DNA from: Ignavibacteriaceae bacterium
GTDB lineage: Bacteria; Bacteroidota; Ignavibacteria; Ignavibacteriales; Ignavibacteriaceae
Length of the DNA stretch: 64,000 nucleotides
Assembly (NCBI GenBank): GCA_023229425.1
Contig: JALNZG010000001.1
Location: 1 to 64,000, forward strand
Direction of reading: 5' to 3'
The notes beneath the pieces were generated by a model, which saw nothing but the letters and a program-made list of their open reading frames with translations, was not told where the DNA came from and did no database searches. The position numbers were made by a program, and so were the translations under genes. This document shows positions 54,286 to 63,969 of this stretch, piece by piece; position 1 is the stretch's first letter, and the number at the start of each line of letters is the position of its first letter.

Positions 54286-57200
54286 ATGAAATTCGATTCA
54301 ACACATTACGACGCGATAGAAAAAAAGTTAGAACAGTTTGCGCAAAAAAACTTGCTCATAACCGCATTAACTCAATTTCAAATTGCAGCATCGGGTATTA
54401 TTCTTTTTTTAGTTGTGTTGATTGGCGCAGAACTTGTTTTCCGATTTCCCGCAACAGTGCGCACTCCGCTCTATTTTGCTTTTGTACTTGTAACGTTGAT
54501 TTTGTTGATTGTTAAAGTTATTCAACCTTCAGTTAAAGAATATTTATCATACAAAGAGAATGAACACAGCAAATCCGCAGATAGTGTTGGTCGGTTTTTT
54601 CCTTCAATAAAAGATGAGTTGCTCAACTCACTTCAACTTTTTAGAGATAAAGAAAATTTTCTCTTTTCACAGGAGTTAGCAATTGCGGCGTTTACCTCAA
54701 TTTATAAAAAAGTTGAACCGGTAAATTTCTCATCAGCACTTACTTTTGAAAAGCCAAAACGGCAGATGAAATATTTCTTCGCCTCACTTTTTATTATTGC
54801 TATTTCATTCATTTCTTTTCAAAGCTTTCAGCAGGCGGCGGAAAGGTTTTTCGACTATCGAACTGAGTTCCTTCCTCCGCAGAAATTTTATTTTGCAGTT
54901 TCACCGGGGAATACAAAAATCACCAAAGGTGCAGACGTAACGGTTTCTGTTTCAGTTACCGGAGACAATCTTTTAAAATGGAATGCGCCAACTGCCATTT
55001 CTCTTTTCTATAAAGACGAAACGGAAGCAAAATTCACTTCGGAAAATCTCACCGCCGATTCCACCGGGAAATTTTCTTTTCTCCTTTCCGGCGTTCGCAA
55101 TAGAACGGAATACTATTGTTCTGCCGAAGGAATCGAAAGCGATAAATATGTGATTGAAGTTGTGGATAAACCAGTACTACAAGCATTCTCACTAACGGTT
55201 ACTCCGCCTGCATACAGCAAGCTTCCGGTGATGCAGATGCAGGATAATGGAAACATAACAACGCTTTTCGGGAGTACAGTTTCGCTTCGTTTACAAGCTT
55301 CCAAACTTTTAAAAAATGCATTTCTGTTTTTTGATGATTCGACAAAACTTAAAATGAATACTTCCGGTTTAAATGCTTCTGTTTCATTTTCAACGCGACA
55401 GGAAAAGAATTATCAAATCATCATCGAAGATGAATTCGGCAACCAGAATACCTCGCCGGTTTACTATTCAATAAAGCTCCAAAGTGATGCTGCTCCTTCG
55501 ATTAATATTCTTACGCCGAATAAAAATATTGATCTGGGAGATGATCAGAGATTGCCTTTGTTGCTTTCCATTACCGATGATTTCGGATTCACAAAACTGC
55601 TTCTTAACTATCGGCTTTCTGCTTCAAGGTATGAACCGCCGCAAGAGAAATATCAATCAATTGAAATTCCGATTACGAAAGAAAATGTTGAGCAGGAAGT
55701 CCGCTACATTTGGAATCTTTCACCGATGTCCCTTGCGACCGAGGATGTATTGACTTACTATCTCGAAGTTTTTGATAATGACAATATTAGCGGACCGAAA
55801 TCAACTAAAACAAATAGTTTTACCGTGCGGCTTCCTTCGCTTGATGAAATTTTGTCGAAGACTGATAAAAAGCAAGACCAAGTTGAACACGATCTGAAGA
55901 AGACATTAAAAGAAGCTGAAGAATTGAAAAAAGATTTAGATAAGATTAACAAGGAATTGAAACAGGACAAAAAAGAAATTACATGGGAAGAAAAAGAAAA
56001 GATAGAGCAGACGCTGAATAAGTTTGAAGAGCTTCAAAACAAGGCGGAAGAGATCAAAAAAGATTTTTCGGAAAACAAAGATGAATTACAGAAACATAAT
56101 CTGCTAAGCAAAGAAACGCTTGACAAATTTATGGAACTCCAAAAAATGTTTGATGAATTTTCAAGCGACGAGATGAAAAAAGCGATGGAAAAACTTCAAC
56201 AGAAATTGCAATCGCTCGACAGGAAGCAAATCCAGGAAGCGCTTGAGAATATGCAGTTTGATGAAGAATCTTTCCGAAAAGGAATTGAACGGACGCTGAA
56301 CTTATTAAAGCGTGTGCAGATAGAACAGAAAATAGACCAGCTTGTAAAACGCGCTGACGAGGCTTCCAAAAAACAAAATGATCTTCAACAAAAAACGGAA
56401 CAAGCTGATCTTGAAAATAAAAATCAGCGGGATGATGCAGCTAAACAGCAGGAACAACTTTCAGACGACATTCAAAAAATGAAAGATGATTTGAAGCAGT
56501 TGGAAAAGTTGATGAGTGAATTGAAGGATATGCCGAAGGATGAGGTTGAAAAACTTCAAAAAGAATTGGAAGATCAAAAGAACGAACAACTCTCCGAAGA
56601 AGCTTCGGAAAATATTCAACAGAAGCAGAAGCAAAAAGCGAAGCAGAAACAGATGCAGATTTCTCAAAATATGCAGAAGATGAAACAGAAAATGCAGAAA
56701 CTCCAGCAGGATATGGAACAGGAAAATCAAATGGAAGTTTTTGCCGATCTGATGAAATCGCTGAACAATATTATTTCTCTTTCAAAAGATCAGGAAGAAG
56801 CGAAGCGAAACGTACAAGAGAATTCTCAATCATCTCAAATGAACAAACAAGCCGTTAAGCAGGACGAAATAAAAAGAAATCTTGAAAAAGTATTATCGCA
56901 GATGAATCAGCTTTCGCAAAAAACTTTTGCCATTACACCCGAAATGGGAAAAGCGCTCGGTAACGCACACAAGCAAATGGATAATGCGTTGGAAGGATTA
57001 CAAAATAGGAATCAATCGCAAACGATGGCGGGACAATCGGAAGCGATGTCTTCGTTGAATCAAGCGGCGATGATGATGAAAAATATGATGGATCAAATGA
57101 TGCAGAACGGCGGGCAAGGCGGCAGCGGAATGATGTCGCTGATGCAGCAGCTTCAACAAATGTCGGGGCAGCAAATGGGACTAAATAATATGACGCAAAT

Positions 57201-57690
57201 GCTGCAAAAAGGGATGAGCGGACAACTTACTCCCGATCAGCAAGGACAAATGCAGAGACTTGCACAACAACAGGAAATAATCAGAAAATCGTTGGATGAA
57301 TTAAATCGTGAAGCAAAAGAAAGCGGACAATCGAAAAAGATTCCTTCTAATCTGGATGAAACGCTAAAGCAAATGCAGGAAGTTATTGCCGATATGAGAT
57401 CGGAAAAATTATCGGACGAAATAATTCAAAAGCAGGAACGTATTCTCTCGCGACTTCTTGATGCGCAGCGCTCAATGAACGAAAGAGATTTTGAAAAGGA
57501 ACGTGAATCAAAAAGCGGAACCGCACAACAGCGCACTTCGCCGGGACAGTTGAATCTGGCAAAGCAAAAAGGAAAAGATAATTTGAAGGACGAACTGAAC
57601 AACCTTTACCGTGAAGGTTACACGAAAGATTACGAAGAGCTTATCAAAAGATATTTTGAAGCATTGCAGAAAGCGCAAATAAAGAATTAA
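54286..57690 (+). CDS. DUF4175 family membrane protein with long coiled coil
   Basis: About 1134 aa from ATG 54286; an upstream TTG at 54265 overlaps the previous gene and is less likely. Membrane helices lie at about 30-50, 60-80 and 165-185. A beta-rich region follows (about 190-520), then about 600 residues of coiled coil very rich in Lys, Glu and Gln, and a Met/Gln/Gly-rich part (GGQGGSGMMSLMQQLQQM). It should be anchored in the inner membrane with most of the protein in the periplasm. It is tightly coupled to the DUF4159 gene and probably works with it. No function is established. Confidence 0.82.
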   Translation: MKFDSTHYDAIEKKLEQFAQKNLLITALTQFQIAASGIILFLVVLIGAELVFRFPATVRTPLYFAFVLVTLILLIVKVIQPSVKEYLSYKENEHSKSADSVGRFFPSIKDELLNSLQLFRDKENFLFSQELAIAAFTSIYKKVEPVNFSSALTFEKPKRQMKYFFASLFIIAISFISFQSFQQAAERFFDYRTEFLPPQKFYFAVSPGNTKITKGADVTVSVSVTGDNLLKWNAPTAISLFYKDETEAKFTSENLTADSTGKFSFLLSGVRNRTEYYCSAEGIESDKYVIEVVDKPVLQAFSLTVTPPAYSKLPVMQMQDNGNITTLFGSTVSLRLQASKLLKNAFLFFDDSTKLKMNTSGLNASVSFSTRQEKNYQIIIEDEFGNQNTSPVYYSIKLQSDAAPSINILTPNKNIDLGDDQRLPLLLSITDDFGFTKLLLNYRLSASRYEPPQEKYQSIEIPITKENVEQEVRYIWNLSPMSLATEDVLTYYLEVFDNDNISGPKSTKTNSFTVRLPSLDEILSKTDKKQDQVEHDLKKTLKEAEELKKDLDKINKELKQDKKEITWEEKEKIEQTLNKFEELQNKAEEIKKDFSENKDELQKHNLLSKETLDKFMELQKMFDEFSSDEMKKAMEKLQQKLQSLDRKQIQEALENMQFDEESFRKGIERTLNLLKRVQIEQKIDQLVKRADEASKKQNDLQQKTEQADLENKNQRDDAAKQQEQLSDDIQKMKDDLKQLEKLMSELKDMPKDEVEKLQKELEDQKNEQLSEEASENIQQKQKQKAKQKQMQISQNMQKMKQKMQKLQQDMEQENQMEVFADLMKSLNNIISLSKDQEEAKRNVQENSQSSQMNKQAVKQDEIKRNLEKVLSQMNQLSQKTFAITPEMGKALGNAHKQMDNALEGLQNRNQSQTMAGQSEAMSSLNQAAMMMKNMMDQMMQNGGQGGSGMMSLMQQLQQMSGQQMGLNNMTQMLQKGMSGQLTPDQQGQMQRLAQQQEIIRKSLDELNREAKESGQSKKIPSNLDETLKQMQEVIADMRSEKLSDEIIQKQERILSRLLDAQRSMNERDFEKERESKSGTAQQRTSPGQLNLAKQKGKDNLKDELNNLYREGYTKDYEELIKRYFEALQKAQIKN

Positions 57691-57745
57691 TTGATTTTGA
57701 AAGGGTATTTCATTTAGTTTGTATTAACGAAAAACGGAGGTTTTT

Positions 57746-59662
57746 GTGAAACGGTTATTAGTTGTTCTTGTTTCTTTTTTGTGTTCTCTCCAGGTGTTCT
57801 CGCAAGAGAGGGTTTATACTTTTAATTCATTGGATGGATTGGAAGATAAAGATGGTAACACACACCTTTTTTACAGGAAGTACTATTTATATCATGCCGG
57901 AGTAAATCACTCAGAAGAAAACGGTATTTACCGATATGATGTAACCAAAAACAAAGATACTATTATTGCAGCAGATTATTGGCATTATAACCCGGGAACT
58001 GAATGGAATCAAAGTGTAAATGATATTTCTTTTTTTGATGGTAACCCGTATAAATATATTTTTTGCGGTGACAAAGGTTCACTTGAGCCATATGCCTATA
58101 TTTTCAAATCCGATTCAGGTTTTAGATTTGGGTCATCGTTTTTGTTTATCAACAGGATCGAAGTATCAAAACAAAATTCACAGAGAGTTTTTGCTTCAAC
58201 CGAAGATGGGACAATTATAAGCAGTGATGGAGGACTTACCTGGCCAGCTTATGAATTACCTGGCGGCTTTTCTTCTTCGAAAAACTTTTTTCTTGTTTCC
58301 ACTTTTCCGAGTGATGATAAAATAATGTTGGGATTAAAAGGTAATCATTTAGTAAAATCTCTCGATACCGGAAATACTTTTGTTGAGGTTGATACTGCGG
58401 GGTGGAATTCATCTTCAAGATTTTATTATGATATGGATAATGTTCATATCTTTGGCATCTCAAACGGATATAATGGTTACTCTTTTATCTCCGCCTCTGA
58501 TAAAAACGGAGATGCTTTTTCGTGGAAAAAGATTTGGGAATCAGATCGGAAGATATTTATTTCTATAGATCAGTCACTCGTTGGTCCTTCACTCTATTTA
58601 GCAGACGGGAAAAATATTTTTCTTTCTCACGATTACGGAAAAACTTTCTCTCATTACCGAAAGTTCGACAGAAGTATTGTCGGCATTTATAAAAAGCCAG
58701 GCTCAAATATTCTTTACGCCGCAACCAAGTACAATCTTTATGAAATAACTTCAAACGAGACAAAAATTATAAAGTCACTTCCCATTTCACCCGAAACCTT
58801 ATCCTATTATCCCCTCGCAGTTGGAAACAAATGGAATTTCAATATTTTCCGGCGTGAGTATCTGACCATTGGCTATAAGGATGATAATGGAATAATGACC
58901 CGCGAAATTATTGGAGATACGCTATTGCCAAACGGGAAAAGGTACTTCATCATTAAACAGAAAGAATCACTCTTTAGCCCGACATGGAATTCTAATAATT
59001 TCCTTGAAAGAATTGATAGTACAACCGGAAAAGTATTCAGGTATGACTCTGTTTACAACACACCGCAAGATTTTTTGATTGATGACTTAACTGCAGAATT
59101 GGGTGATACTTTAGAGTTATATCGTTACCACGAAGGAAATAATCCTGATGTAATCTATGAAGGGAATGACATCAAATATTTTGATAATCAAATTTTAAAC
59201 AGGAAAATTTATAGATTTCCGAATTCGTTATCTTACTCAAGCTATTCAATGACGAAAGGAATCGGGCTGGACTCATTAGCTGCTGGATTTGACCTTGGTT
59301 ATACTAATTGGTGGCTCAAAGGCTGCGTTATTAGCGGAAAAGTAATGGGAGACACTTCTCTTGTTGTTGGATTAAAGAATGAAAACAATGATGCGCCAAC
59401 AGAATTTTCTTTGGCTCAGAATTATCCAAATCCATTCAATCCGGAAACAATCATCAGTTATCAGTTGGCAGTAACCAGTAAAGTGAGTTTGAAAGTTTAT
59501 GACATTCTCGGAAATGAAGTTGCAATTTTAGTTAATGAAGAAAAACCAGCGGGGAAGTATCTAGTTAAGTTTAAAGGAAGTAACCTTGCAAGTGGAGTTT
59601 ATTTCTACAAACTTACAGCTGGCGACTTTTCACAATCAAAGAAATTTGTTCTGATCAAATAA
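57746..59662 (+). CDS. secreted protein with propeller, LxxGNxWxY domain and T9SS sorting domain
   Basis: 638 aa, starting at GTG with GGAGG six bases upstream. Signal peptide about 1-20. Residues about 22-350 are a propeller with Asp-box-like motifs (SSDGGLTWPAY, KSLDTGNTFVEV, LSHDYGKTFSHY). The second domain begins at YPLAVGNKWNFNIF (about 355) and is related to that in the 51455 and 59709 genes. The sorting domain covers about the last 90 residues (NYPNPFNPETIISYQLAV, ending KKFVLIK). Surface exposure is expected; ligand or substrate unknown. Confidence 0.75.
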   Translation: MKRLLVVLVSFLCSLQVFSQERVYTFNSLDGLEDKDGNTHLFYRKYYLYHAGVNHSEENGIYRYDVTKNKDTIIAADYWHYNPGTEWNQSVNDISFFDGNPYKYIFCGDKGSLEPYAYIFKSDSGFRFGSSFLFINRIEVSKQNSQRVFASTEDGTIISSDGGLTWPAYELPGGFSSSKNFFLVSTFPSDDKIMLGLKGNHLVKSLDTGNTFVEVDTAGWNSSSRFYYDMDNVHIFGISNGYNGYSFISASDKNGDAFSWKKIWESDRKIFISIDQSLVGPSLYLADGKNIFLSHDYGKTFSHYRKFDRSIVGIYKKPGSNILYAATKYNLYEITSNETKIIKSLPISPETLSYYPLAVGNKWNFNIFRREYLTIGYKDDNGIMTREIIGDTLLPNGKRYFIIKQKESLFSPTWNSNNFLERIDSTTGKVFRYDSVYNTPQDFLIDDLTAELGDTLELYRYHEGNNPDVIYEGNDIKYFDNQILNRKIYRFPNSLSYSSYSMTKGIGLDSLAAGFDLGYTNWWLKGCVISGKVMGDTSLVVGLKNENNDAPTEFSLAQNYPNPFNPETIISYQLAVTSKVSLKVYDILGNEVAILVNEEKPAGKYLVKFKGSNLASGVYFYKLTAGDFSQSKKFVLIK

Positions 59663-59708
59663 CGGAAAAACCGAATCGATATATTTTTTTGAAAAATTGG
59701 GAGTTATA

Positions 59709-60986
59709 ATGAGAAAAATATTTTTTTTGATCTTGATGTTCTCGTATTGTGCTGAAAGTAAAGAAATCTCAAGGTTTAATTCCCAGCCAGATAGCCTTGA
59801 AAATTATTTCCCTCTTGAATTGGGAAACACTTATCAGTATTTTAAAAGAACTTATGGCTTACCAAGTTGTTTCTCATCTAGTCAATACACTATTGATCAG
59901 GATACAGTCATTGATCAGAAAAGGTATTTTTGGGTTAAAGATATTTGGCTAAGAATGGAACTCCCTGGGAAATTATTTTATTACAACACTTCTTCAAACC
60001 AAGAAGGCGTAGTTATGGATTTTAGCCTTGAGGCTGGACAAAAATTGGGGAATAAAACAATAACTTCTGGGAATACGGAAGTGTTTGGAAAAATCATTCC
60101 ATGGAAGGGATTCAACAACGATTATTACGATCCATGGCAAGGAATACAATCGTATGGTACGAACTGGGGCTATGGGATTGGGAAAATTTATGAATATTCA
60201 TTTTGGAGTGGTCCAGGCACTGGCCCCATAGAGGAAAGGACAGAATTAATACAATTTGTAAAAAATGAAAATGATTCAATTATCAATTTTAGCTACGACT
60301 ATTATCCCAAGATGGTCTACACCCCAGTTGATACAATTATGAGCCACATTTTTAATATGTCGATTCAGGTAGATCATTATTATAGTTATATAAAAGCGCC
60401 ATGTTCATCATTTCAATTCATTGAATCAATAACTATCGAAAGTTATTATAAACATTTGGATTCAATAATCATAAATGCACCTTTGAAAGTTAATAGTAAC
60501 CGTGATTCTATAAATTTCAGTGCGACTTATACATTAGATACGTTATTATTAAAAAAAGGGTTTGAATTTTATTATAGAATACAAGCCAAAGATAAGGGTG
60601 TAATACCTCATTATGCATACAAACCTGATACAGATTATTACAAAGTGATTTGTAAAAGTATAAAAATTGATGAAGTAGATACATCGAATTATGGTGGAAA
60701 AGATACGACGAATATTCTGCCACACGAGTTTGCTTTATCGCAAAATTATCCAAATCCCTTTAATCCTGAAACGAACATTAGTTATCAATTACCGGTAACC
60801 AGTAAAGTGAGTTTGAAAGTTTATGATGTCCTCGGAAATGAAGTTGCAATTTTAGTAAACGAAGAAAAACCAGCGGGGAAGTATCAAGTTAAGTTTAAAG
60901 GAAGTAGTTTTTCAAGCGGAGTATATTTTTATCAACTCCGTGTCGGGCAGTTTGTGCAAACAATGAAATTCGTTCTACTTAAATAA
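59709..60986 (+). CDS. secreted LxxGNxWxY-domain protein with T9SS sorting domain
   Basis: About 425 aa from ATG 59709, which has GGAG five bases upstream; the longer TTG start at 59697 overlaps that site. Signal peptide about 1-18. The single main domain begins YFPLELGNTYQYFKR and corresponds to the second domain of the two larger propeller proteins, without the propeller. The sorting domain from about residue 337 (NYPNPFNPETNISYQLPV) is nearly identical to that of the preceding gene, suggesting duplication. Function unknown. Confidence 0.75.
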   Translation: MRKIFFLILMFSYCAESKEISRFNSQPDSLENYFPLELGNTYQYFKRTYGLPSCFSSSQYTIDQDTVIDQKRYFWVKDIWLRMELPGKLFYYNTSSNQEGVVMDFSLEAGQKLGNKTITSGNTEVFGKIIPWKGFNNDYYDPWQGIQSYGTNWGYGIGKIYEYSFWSGPGTGPIEERTELIQFVKNENDSIINFSYDYYPKMVYTPVDTIMSHIFNMSIQVDHYYSYIKAPCSSFQFIESITIESYYKHLDSIIINAPLKVNSNRDSINFSATYTLDTLLLKKGFEFYYRIQAKDKGVIPHYAYKPDTDYYKVICKSIKIDEVDTSNYGGKDTTNILPHEFALSQNYPNPFNPETNISYQLPVTSKVSLKVYDVLGNEVAILVNEEKPAGKYQVKFKGSSFSSGVYFYQLRVGQFVQTMKFVLLK

Positions 60987-60996
60987 GAAGGAATGG

Positions 60997-61028
60997 AAGA
61001 GGTTCGCCTAATTTAGCGCGAACCTTTT
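60997..61028. terminator. bidirectional terminator between convergent genes
   Basis: AAGAGGTTCGC (60997-61007) pairs with GCGAACCTTTT (61018-61028) with one G-U pair and a 10-base loop. The right arm gives a T-run on the plus strand and the left arm an A-rich/T-run on the minus strand. It overlaps the last codons of the CBS gene (stop at 61013). Confidence 0.65.
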
Positions 61029-61447
61029 ATATAACTTGTTAATTGTTCGATAACAAATTCCTCTTCATCAATTACGGCGCTCACTACATCGCCAATGGAG
61101 ACAAGCCCTAAAAGTTTTCCATTTTCTTCAACCGGGAGGTGACGGATATGTTTGGCGGTCATTACTGCCATGCACTCTTCAACAAGCGTTGAAGGAGTAA
61201 CCTTTACCACATCCTCCGTCATAATTTCGCTCACTAAAGTTTCCTTGCTCAGTTTTCCTTTAAGAATAACTTTTCGCGCGTAATCCCTTTCAGAAAGTAT
61301 TCCGGCAACTTTTCCTTCGGCAAGAACTAACAACGCTCCTACATCAGCATCCGCCATAAGTTTTAAAGCGTCGTACAGAGTGGCTTCGGGAGAAATCGAG
61401 AATACCCCGTTTCCTTTTTTAGCAAGAATTTGTTGAACCGTTTTCAT
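61013..61447 (-). CDS. CBS-domain pair protein
   Basis: About 144 aa from ATG 61447, which has AGAGGT four bases upstream; the longer start at 61492 adds fifteen unlikely residues. It is made of two CBS motifs (about 10-65, ATLYDALKLMADADVGALLVL, shortened here to DADVGALLV and SERDYARKVIL; and about 75-130, VEECMAVMTAKHIRHLPV with GLVSIGDVV). Such Bateman pairs bind adenosine nucleotides (AMP, ATP or NADH). No effector domain is attached, so its partner is unknown. It is separated from the amidohydrolase gene by about 90 bases. Confidence 0.9.
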   Translation of the reverse strand: MKTVQQILAKKGNGVFSISPEATLYDALKLMADADVGALLVLAEGKVAGILSERDYARKVILKGKLSKETLVSEIMTEDVVKVTPSTLVEECMAVMTAKHIRHLPVEENGKLLGLVSIGDVVSAVIDEEEFVIEQLTSYIKGSR

Positions 61448-61538
61448 ATTACCTCTTGTTTGATGAGAGTAATGAATGTTTACTTGGTTCAATATAACGA
61501 AAAAACCAAAAGAGTGTCAACAGTTTTTTTAGAAAAAA

Positions 61539-62663
61539 TCAGGGAATTTGAGATATCAGAATTTGTTTAAATGCGTTTGTCCCGATTTCAATTACATCAT
61601 CACCCGGTAAAAACTGCGGATTATGCAAACCGAACTGTTCTCCGGTGGAAGTTCCAAGCCAAAACATAAGTGAAGGATACTGCTGAGAAATATAACCGAA
61701 GTCCTCCCCGGTCATTTTATAACCGCAATCATGAAAAGTGAATTTCTCGGATTTGCCGGAAAAGATTTTTGAAAGACTGCGGAAAAGGAAATCATCAATG
61801 ATAACTTCAGGATAATGCGCTCCTTTTGTTAATTTGATTTTTACATCTGTAATTTGTTCGATACCTTCAGAAATAGTTTTCAGCCGCGAAGCGATCTTAT
61901 CGGTTTCTTTCATTGTTAATGCGCGGATTGTTCCTTTAAGTTTAGCATTACCGGGAACAATATTCCTCACATTACCTGAAGTGATTTTTCCGAAGCCAAG
62001 CAGGGTTGCATCCTTTATTCCTTTAGGAATTTTATCAACTGCATCAAGAAAAAGTCTGAGGGCATTAAATGCGTTTTTCCCGTTTTGCGGAAAAGCAACG
62101 TGAGAACTTTTGCCGTGAAAATCTATATCAATTTCCAAAGCGGAAGCAAAAAGTACTCCGCTTGTACTTGCAATTGTTCCTTTTGGAAATTCATCGGTAA
62201 CGTGGAGAGCAAAAGCTTTATCAACTTTAAATTGATTGAATATCCCGGTGGCAAAAAACTTCATCGCGCCGCCGCCGCTTTCTTCTGCGGGTTGGAAAAG
62301 GAAAAGGATATTTTGATTTACGTTTTCCCGCGCAGCACATTCAACTAAACCGAAAAGAATTGAAGTGTGCACATCATGTCCGCATGCGTGCATATTTTCA
62401 TTTTTTGATTTGAACTCGTAAGCAGTTTCTTCACTTATTGGCAGTGCATCAATATCGGCGCGGAATAAAAGATAATTTCCGTCATTCACTTTGTATTCAA
62501 CTAACACTCCGGTTTGCATCGGTGTGTGAATAGTAAATCGCTTATCGAAATTCGGTAAAGCGGAAACAGCATCAATAATTAATTTCGTTGTTTGAAATTC
62601 TTGATACGCAAGTTCCGGGTTTTGATGCAGTAAATGACGAAGTTCAATTGGACTTATCTGCAA
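61539..62663 (-). CDS. M20 family amidohydrolase
   Basis: 374 aa, starting at TTG only 12 bases after the aspartate kinase stop; no better start exists because a stop codon precedes it in frame. M20D motifs are clear: ELAYQEFQTT at the start, RADIDALPISEET, MHACGHDVHTSIL (metal ligands C, H, D) near residue 90, FLFQPAEESGGGA near 125, a lid domain in the middle, and FHDCGYKMTGEDFGYI near the end. It hydrolyses an N-acyl amino acid bond. The adjacent lysC hints at N-acetyl-diaminopimelate deacetylation in lysine synthesis, but other acyl-amino acids are equally possible from sequence. Confidence 0.88.
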   Translation of the reverse strand: MQISPIELRHLLHQNPELAYQEFQTTKLIIDAVSALPNFDKRFTIHTPMQTGVLVEYKVNDGNYLLFRADIDALPISEETAYEFKSKNENMHACGHDVHTSILFGLVECAARENVNQNILFLFQPAEESGGGAMKFFATGIFNQFKVDKAFALHVTDEFPKGTIASTSGVLFASALEIDIDFHGKSSHVAFPQNGKNAFNALRLFLDAVDKIPKGIKDATLLGFGKITSGNVRNIVPGNAKLKGTIRALTMKETDKIASRLKTISEGIEQITDVKIKLTKGAHYPEVIIDDFLFRSLSKIFSGKSEKFTFHDCGYKMTGEDFGYISQQYPSLMFWLGTSTGEQFGLHNPQFLPGDDVIEIGTNAFKQILISQIP

Positions 62664-62675
62664 AAGATTTTCTTT

Positions 62676-63866
62676 CTATAAATCGAAAGCTTTTGTAAGT
62701 GATTCAATTGCTTGCAGTTTAAACGAAGTTTCTACCAAGCAGGAAATTTTTATTTCTGAAGTAGTAACTAGTTTAATCGGGATTTGCTGCAACGCGCCGA
62801 AAAATTTTGATGCAACTCCGCTGCTTGATCGCATACCGACGCCGACGATTGATAACTTGCTGTAGCCGGGGTGATAAGTGATGTGCCATTTTTCCAAATC
62901 TTTTAAAGAATGATGCAAGGCGCTTTCTACATCTTCTTTGCTTTCATCAATAATGGTAAACGAAATCGTTAGACTATCATCGTCATCAATTACCGAGATC
63001 ATGTCAACGTTTAAGCCTTCTTCGGCAACGTTATGGAAAATTTTATGGATCAATGTATAATCTTCCGGCAGACGCGAAAGCGTAACCTGTGTTTGATTAT
63101 CCATGACACTTAATCCGGTAACAACCGGTTGTTCAATATTTTCTTTCACAATGTAAGTCCCTTCTTCTTCTGAAAAAGTTGCAGCGCAATAAAGCGTAAT
63201 TTCAAATTTTTTAGCTATTTCTACCGAACGGCTGTGCAGCACTTTAGCTCCGAGTGAAGCCATTTCGAGCATTTCATCATAAGTAACATATTTAAGTTTT
63301 TTTGCAGTTGGATGAAGACGCGGATCGCAAGTATAAATACCGTCAACATCGCTATAAATTTCGCACGGAGCTTTCAAAGCCGCCGCGAGCGCAACTGCGG
63401 AAGTATCCGAGCCTCCGCGTCCTAATGTTGTTAGATCGCCTTCTTCATTAACTCCTTGAAATCCGGCGATGGTGATAACGTCGAATTCTTCCAGCAGATC
63501 AAAAATCTTTTGCGATTTGATATTTTTAATTCTCGCTTCGTTAAAATCCCCGGTTGTCATAATTTCCGCTTGAAAAGCGTTAAGCGATTTGCTTTTTATT
63601 TTAACTTCGTTCAATGCAATTGCTAAAAGGGAAATGGAAATCTGTTCGCCTGTAGTTAAGAGCATATCCAATTCTCTCGGTTCCGGTTTAGCGGAAATCT
63701 CTTTCGCAAGTTTTAATAAGTTGTCGGTTGTTTTTCCCATAGCGGAAACCACAACGATGAGTTTGTTCCCTTGCAGCACCCGCTTTTGGATTTTCTCGGC
63801 TATCCGTTTTATTTTATCAGTATCGGCAACCGAACTGCCGCCGAACTTTTGCACAATGATATTCAT
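62676..63866 (-). CDS. lysC: aspartate kinase
   Basis: 396 aa. It begins VQKFGGSSVADTDKI, the nucleotide-binding signature, followed by VVVSAMGKTTDNL, LLTTGEQISISLLA and LGRGGSDTSAVALAAAL. Two ACT domains make up the C-terminal 140 residues (VTGLSVMDNQTQVTLSRLPE and LSIVGVGMRSSSGV), so feedback control by lysine and/or threonine is likely. It is monofunctional (no homoserine dehydrogenase) and catalyses the first step of lysine, threonine and methionine synthesis. It is probably cotranscribed with the M20 gene. A GC-rich, structured-looking leader lies 45-103 bases upstream. Confidence 0.94.
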   Translation of the reverse strand: MNIIVQKFGGSSVADTDKIKRIAEKIQKRVLQGNKLIVVVSAMGKTTDNLLKLAKEISAKPEPRELDMLLTTGEQISISLLAIALNEVKIKSKSLNAFQAEIMTTGDFNEARIKNIKSQKIFDLLEEFDVITIAGFQGVNEEGDLTTLGRGGSDTSAVALAAALKAPCEIYSDVDGIYTCDPRLHPTAKKLKYVTYDEMLEMASLGAKVLHSRSVEIAKKFEITLYCAATFSEEEGTYIVKENIEQPVVTGLSVMDNQTQVTLSRLPEDYTLIHKIFHNVAEEGLNVDMISVIDDDDSLTISFTIIDESKEDVESALHHSLKDLEKWHITYHPGYSKLSIVGVGMRSSSGVASKFFGALQQIPIKLVTTSEIKISCLVETSFKLQAIESLTKAFDL

Positions 63867-63910
63867 TTACACTTTCTCATATTTTCTTTTATGAAATTTA
63901 TTATTAATAG

Positions 63911-63969
63911 AGCGGTTGCGGTTTGCCGAAGGCTGGGCTTTCAGTGCACTCACTTGTCAAGCTACCGCT
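63911..63969 (-). ncRNA. possible structured leader (SAM-clan-like riboswitch candidate) of lysC
   Basis: On the minus strand a GC-rich island of 59 bases is closed by AGCGGT (63969-63964) and ACCGCT (63916-63911), within very AT-rich flanks. Between them are, in order, CTTGACAAG, TGAGTGCACTGAAAGCCC, a GCC-TTC-GGC hairpin and GGCAAACCGCAACC. The order CAAG, GAG, TGAAAGCCC, GGCAA, CAACC recalls the core of the SAM-I/SAM-IV riboswitch clan, of which a Chlorobi variant is known. This is a motif-by-eye resemblance; the 3' half of a full SAM-I fold is missing. It ends 45 bases before the lysC ATG. Confidence 0.35.
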
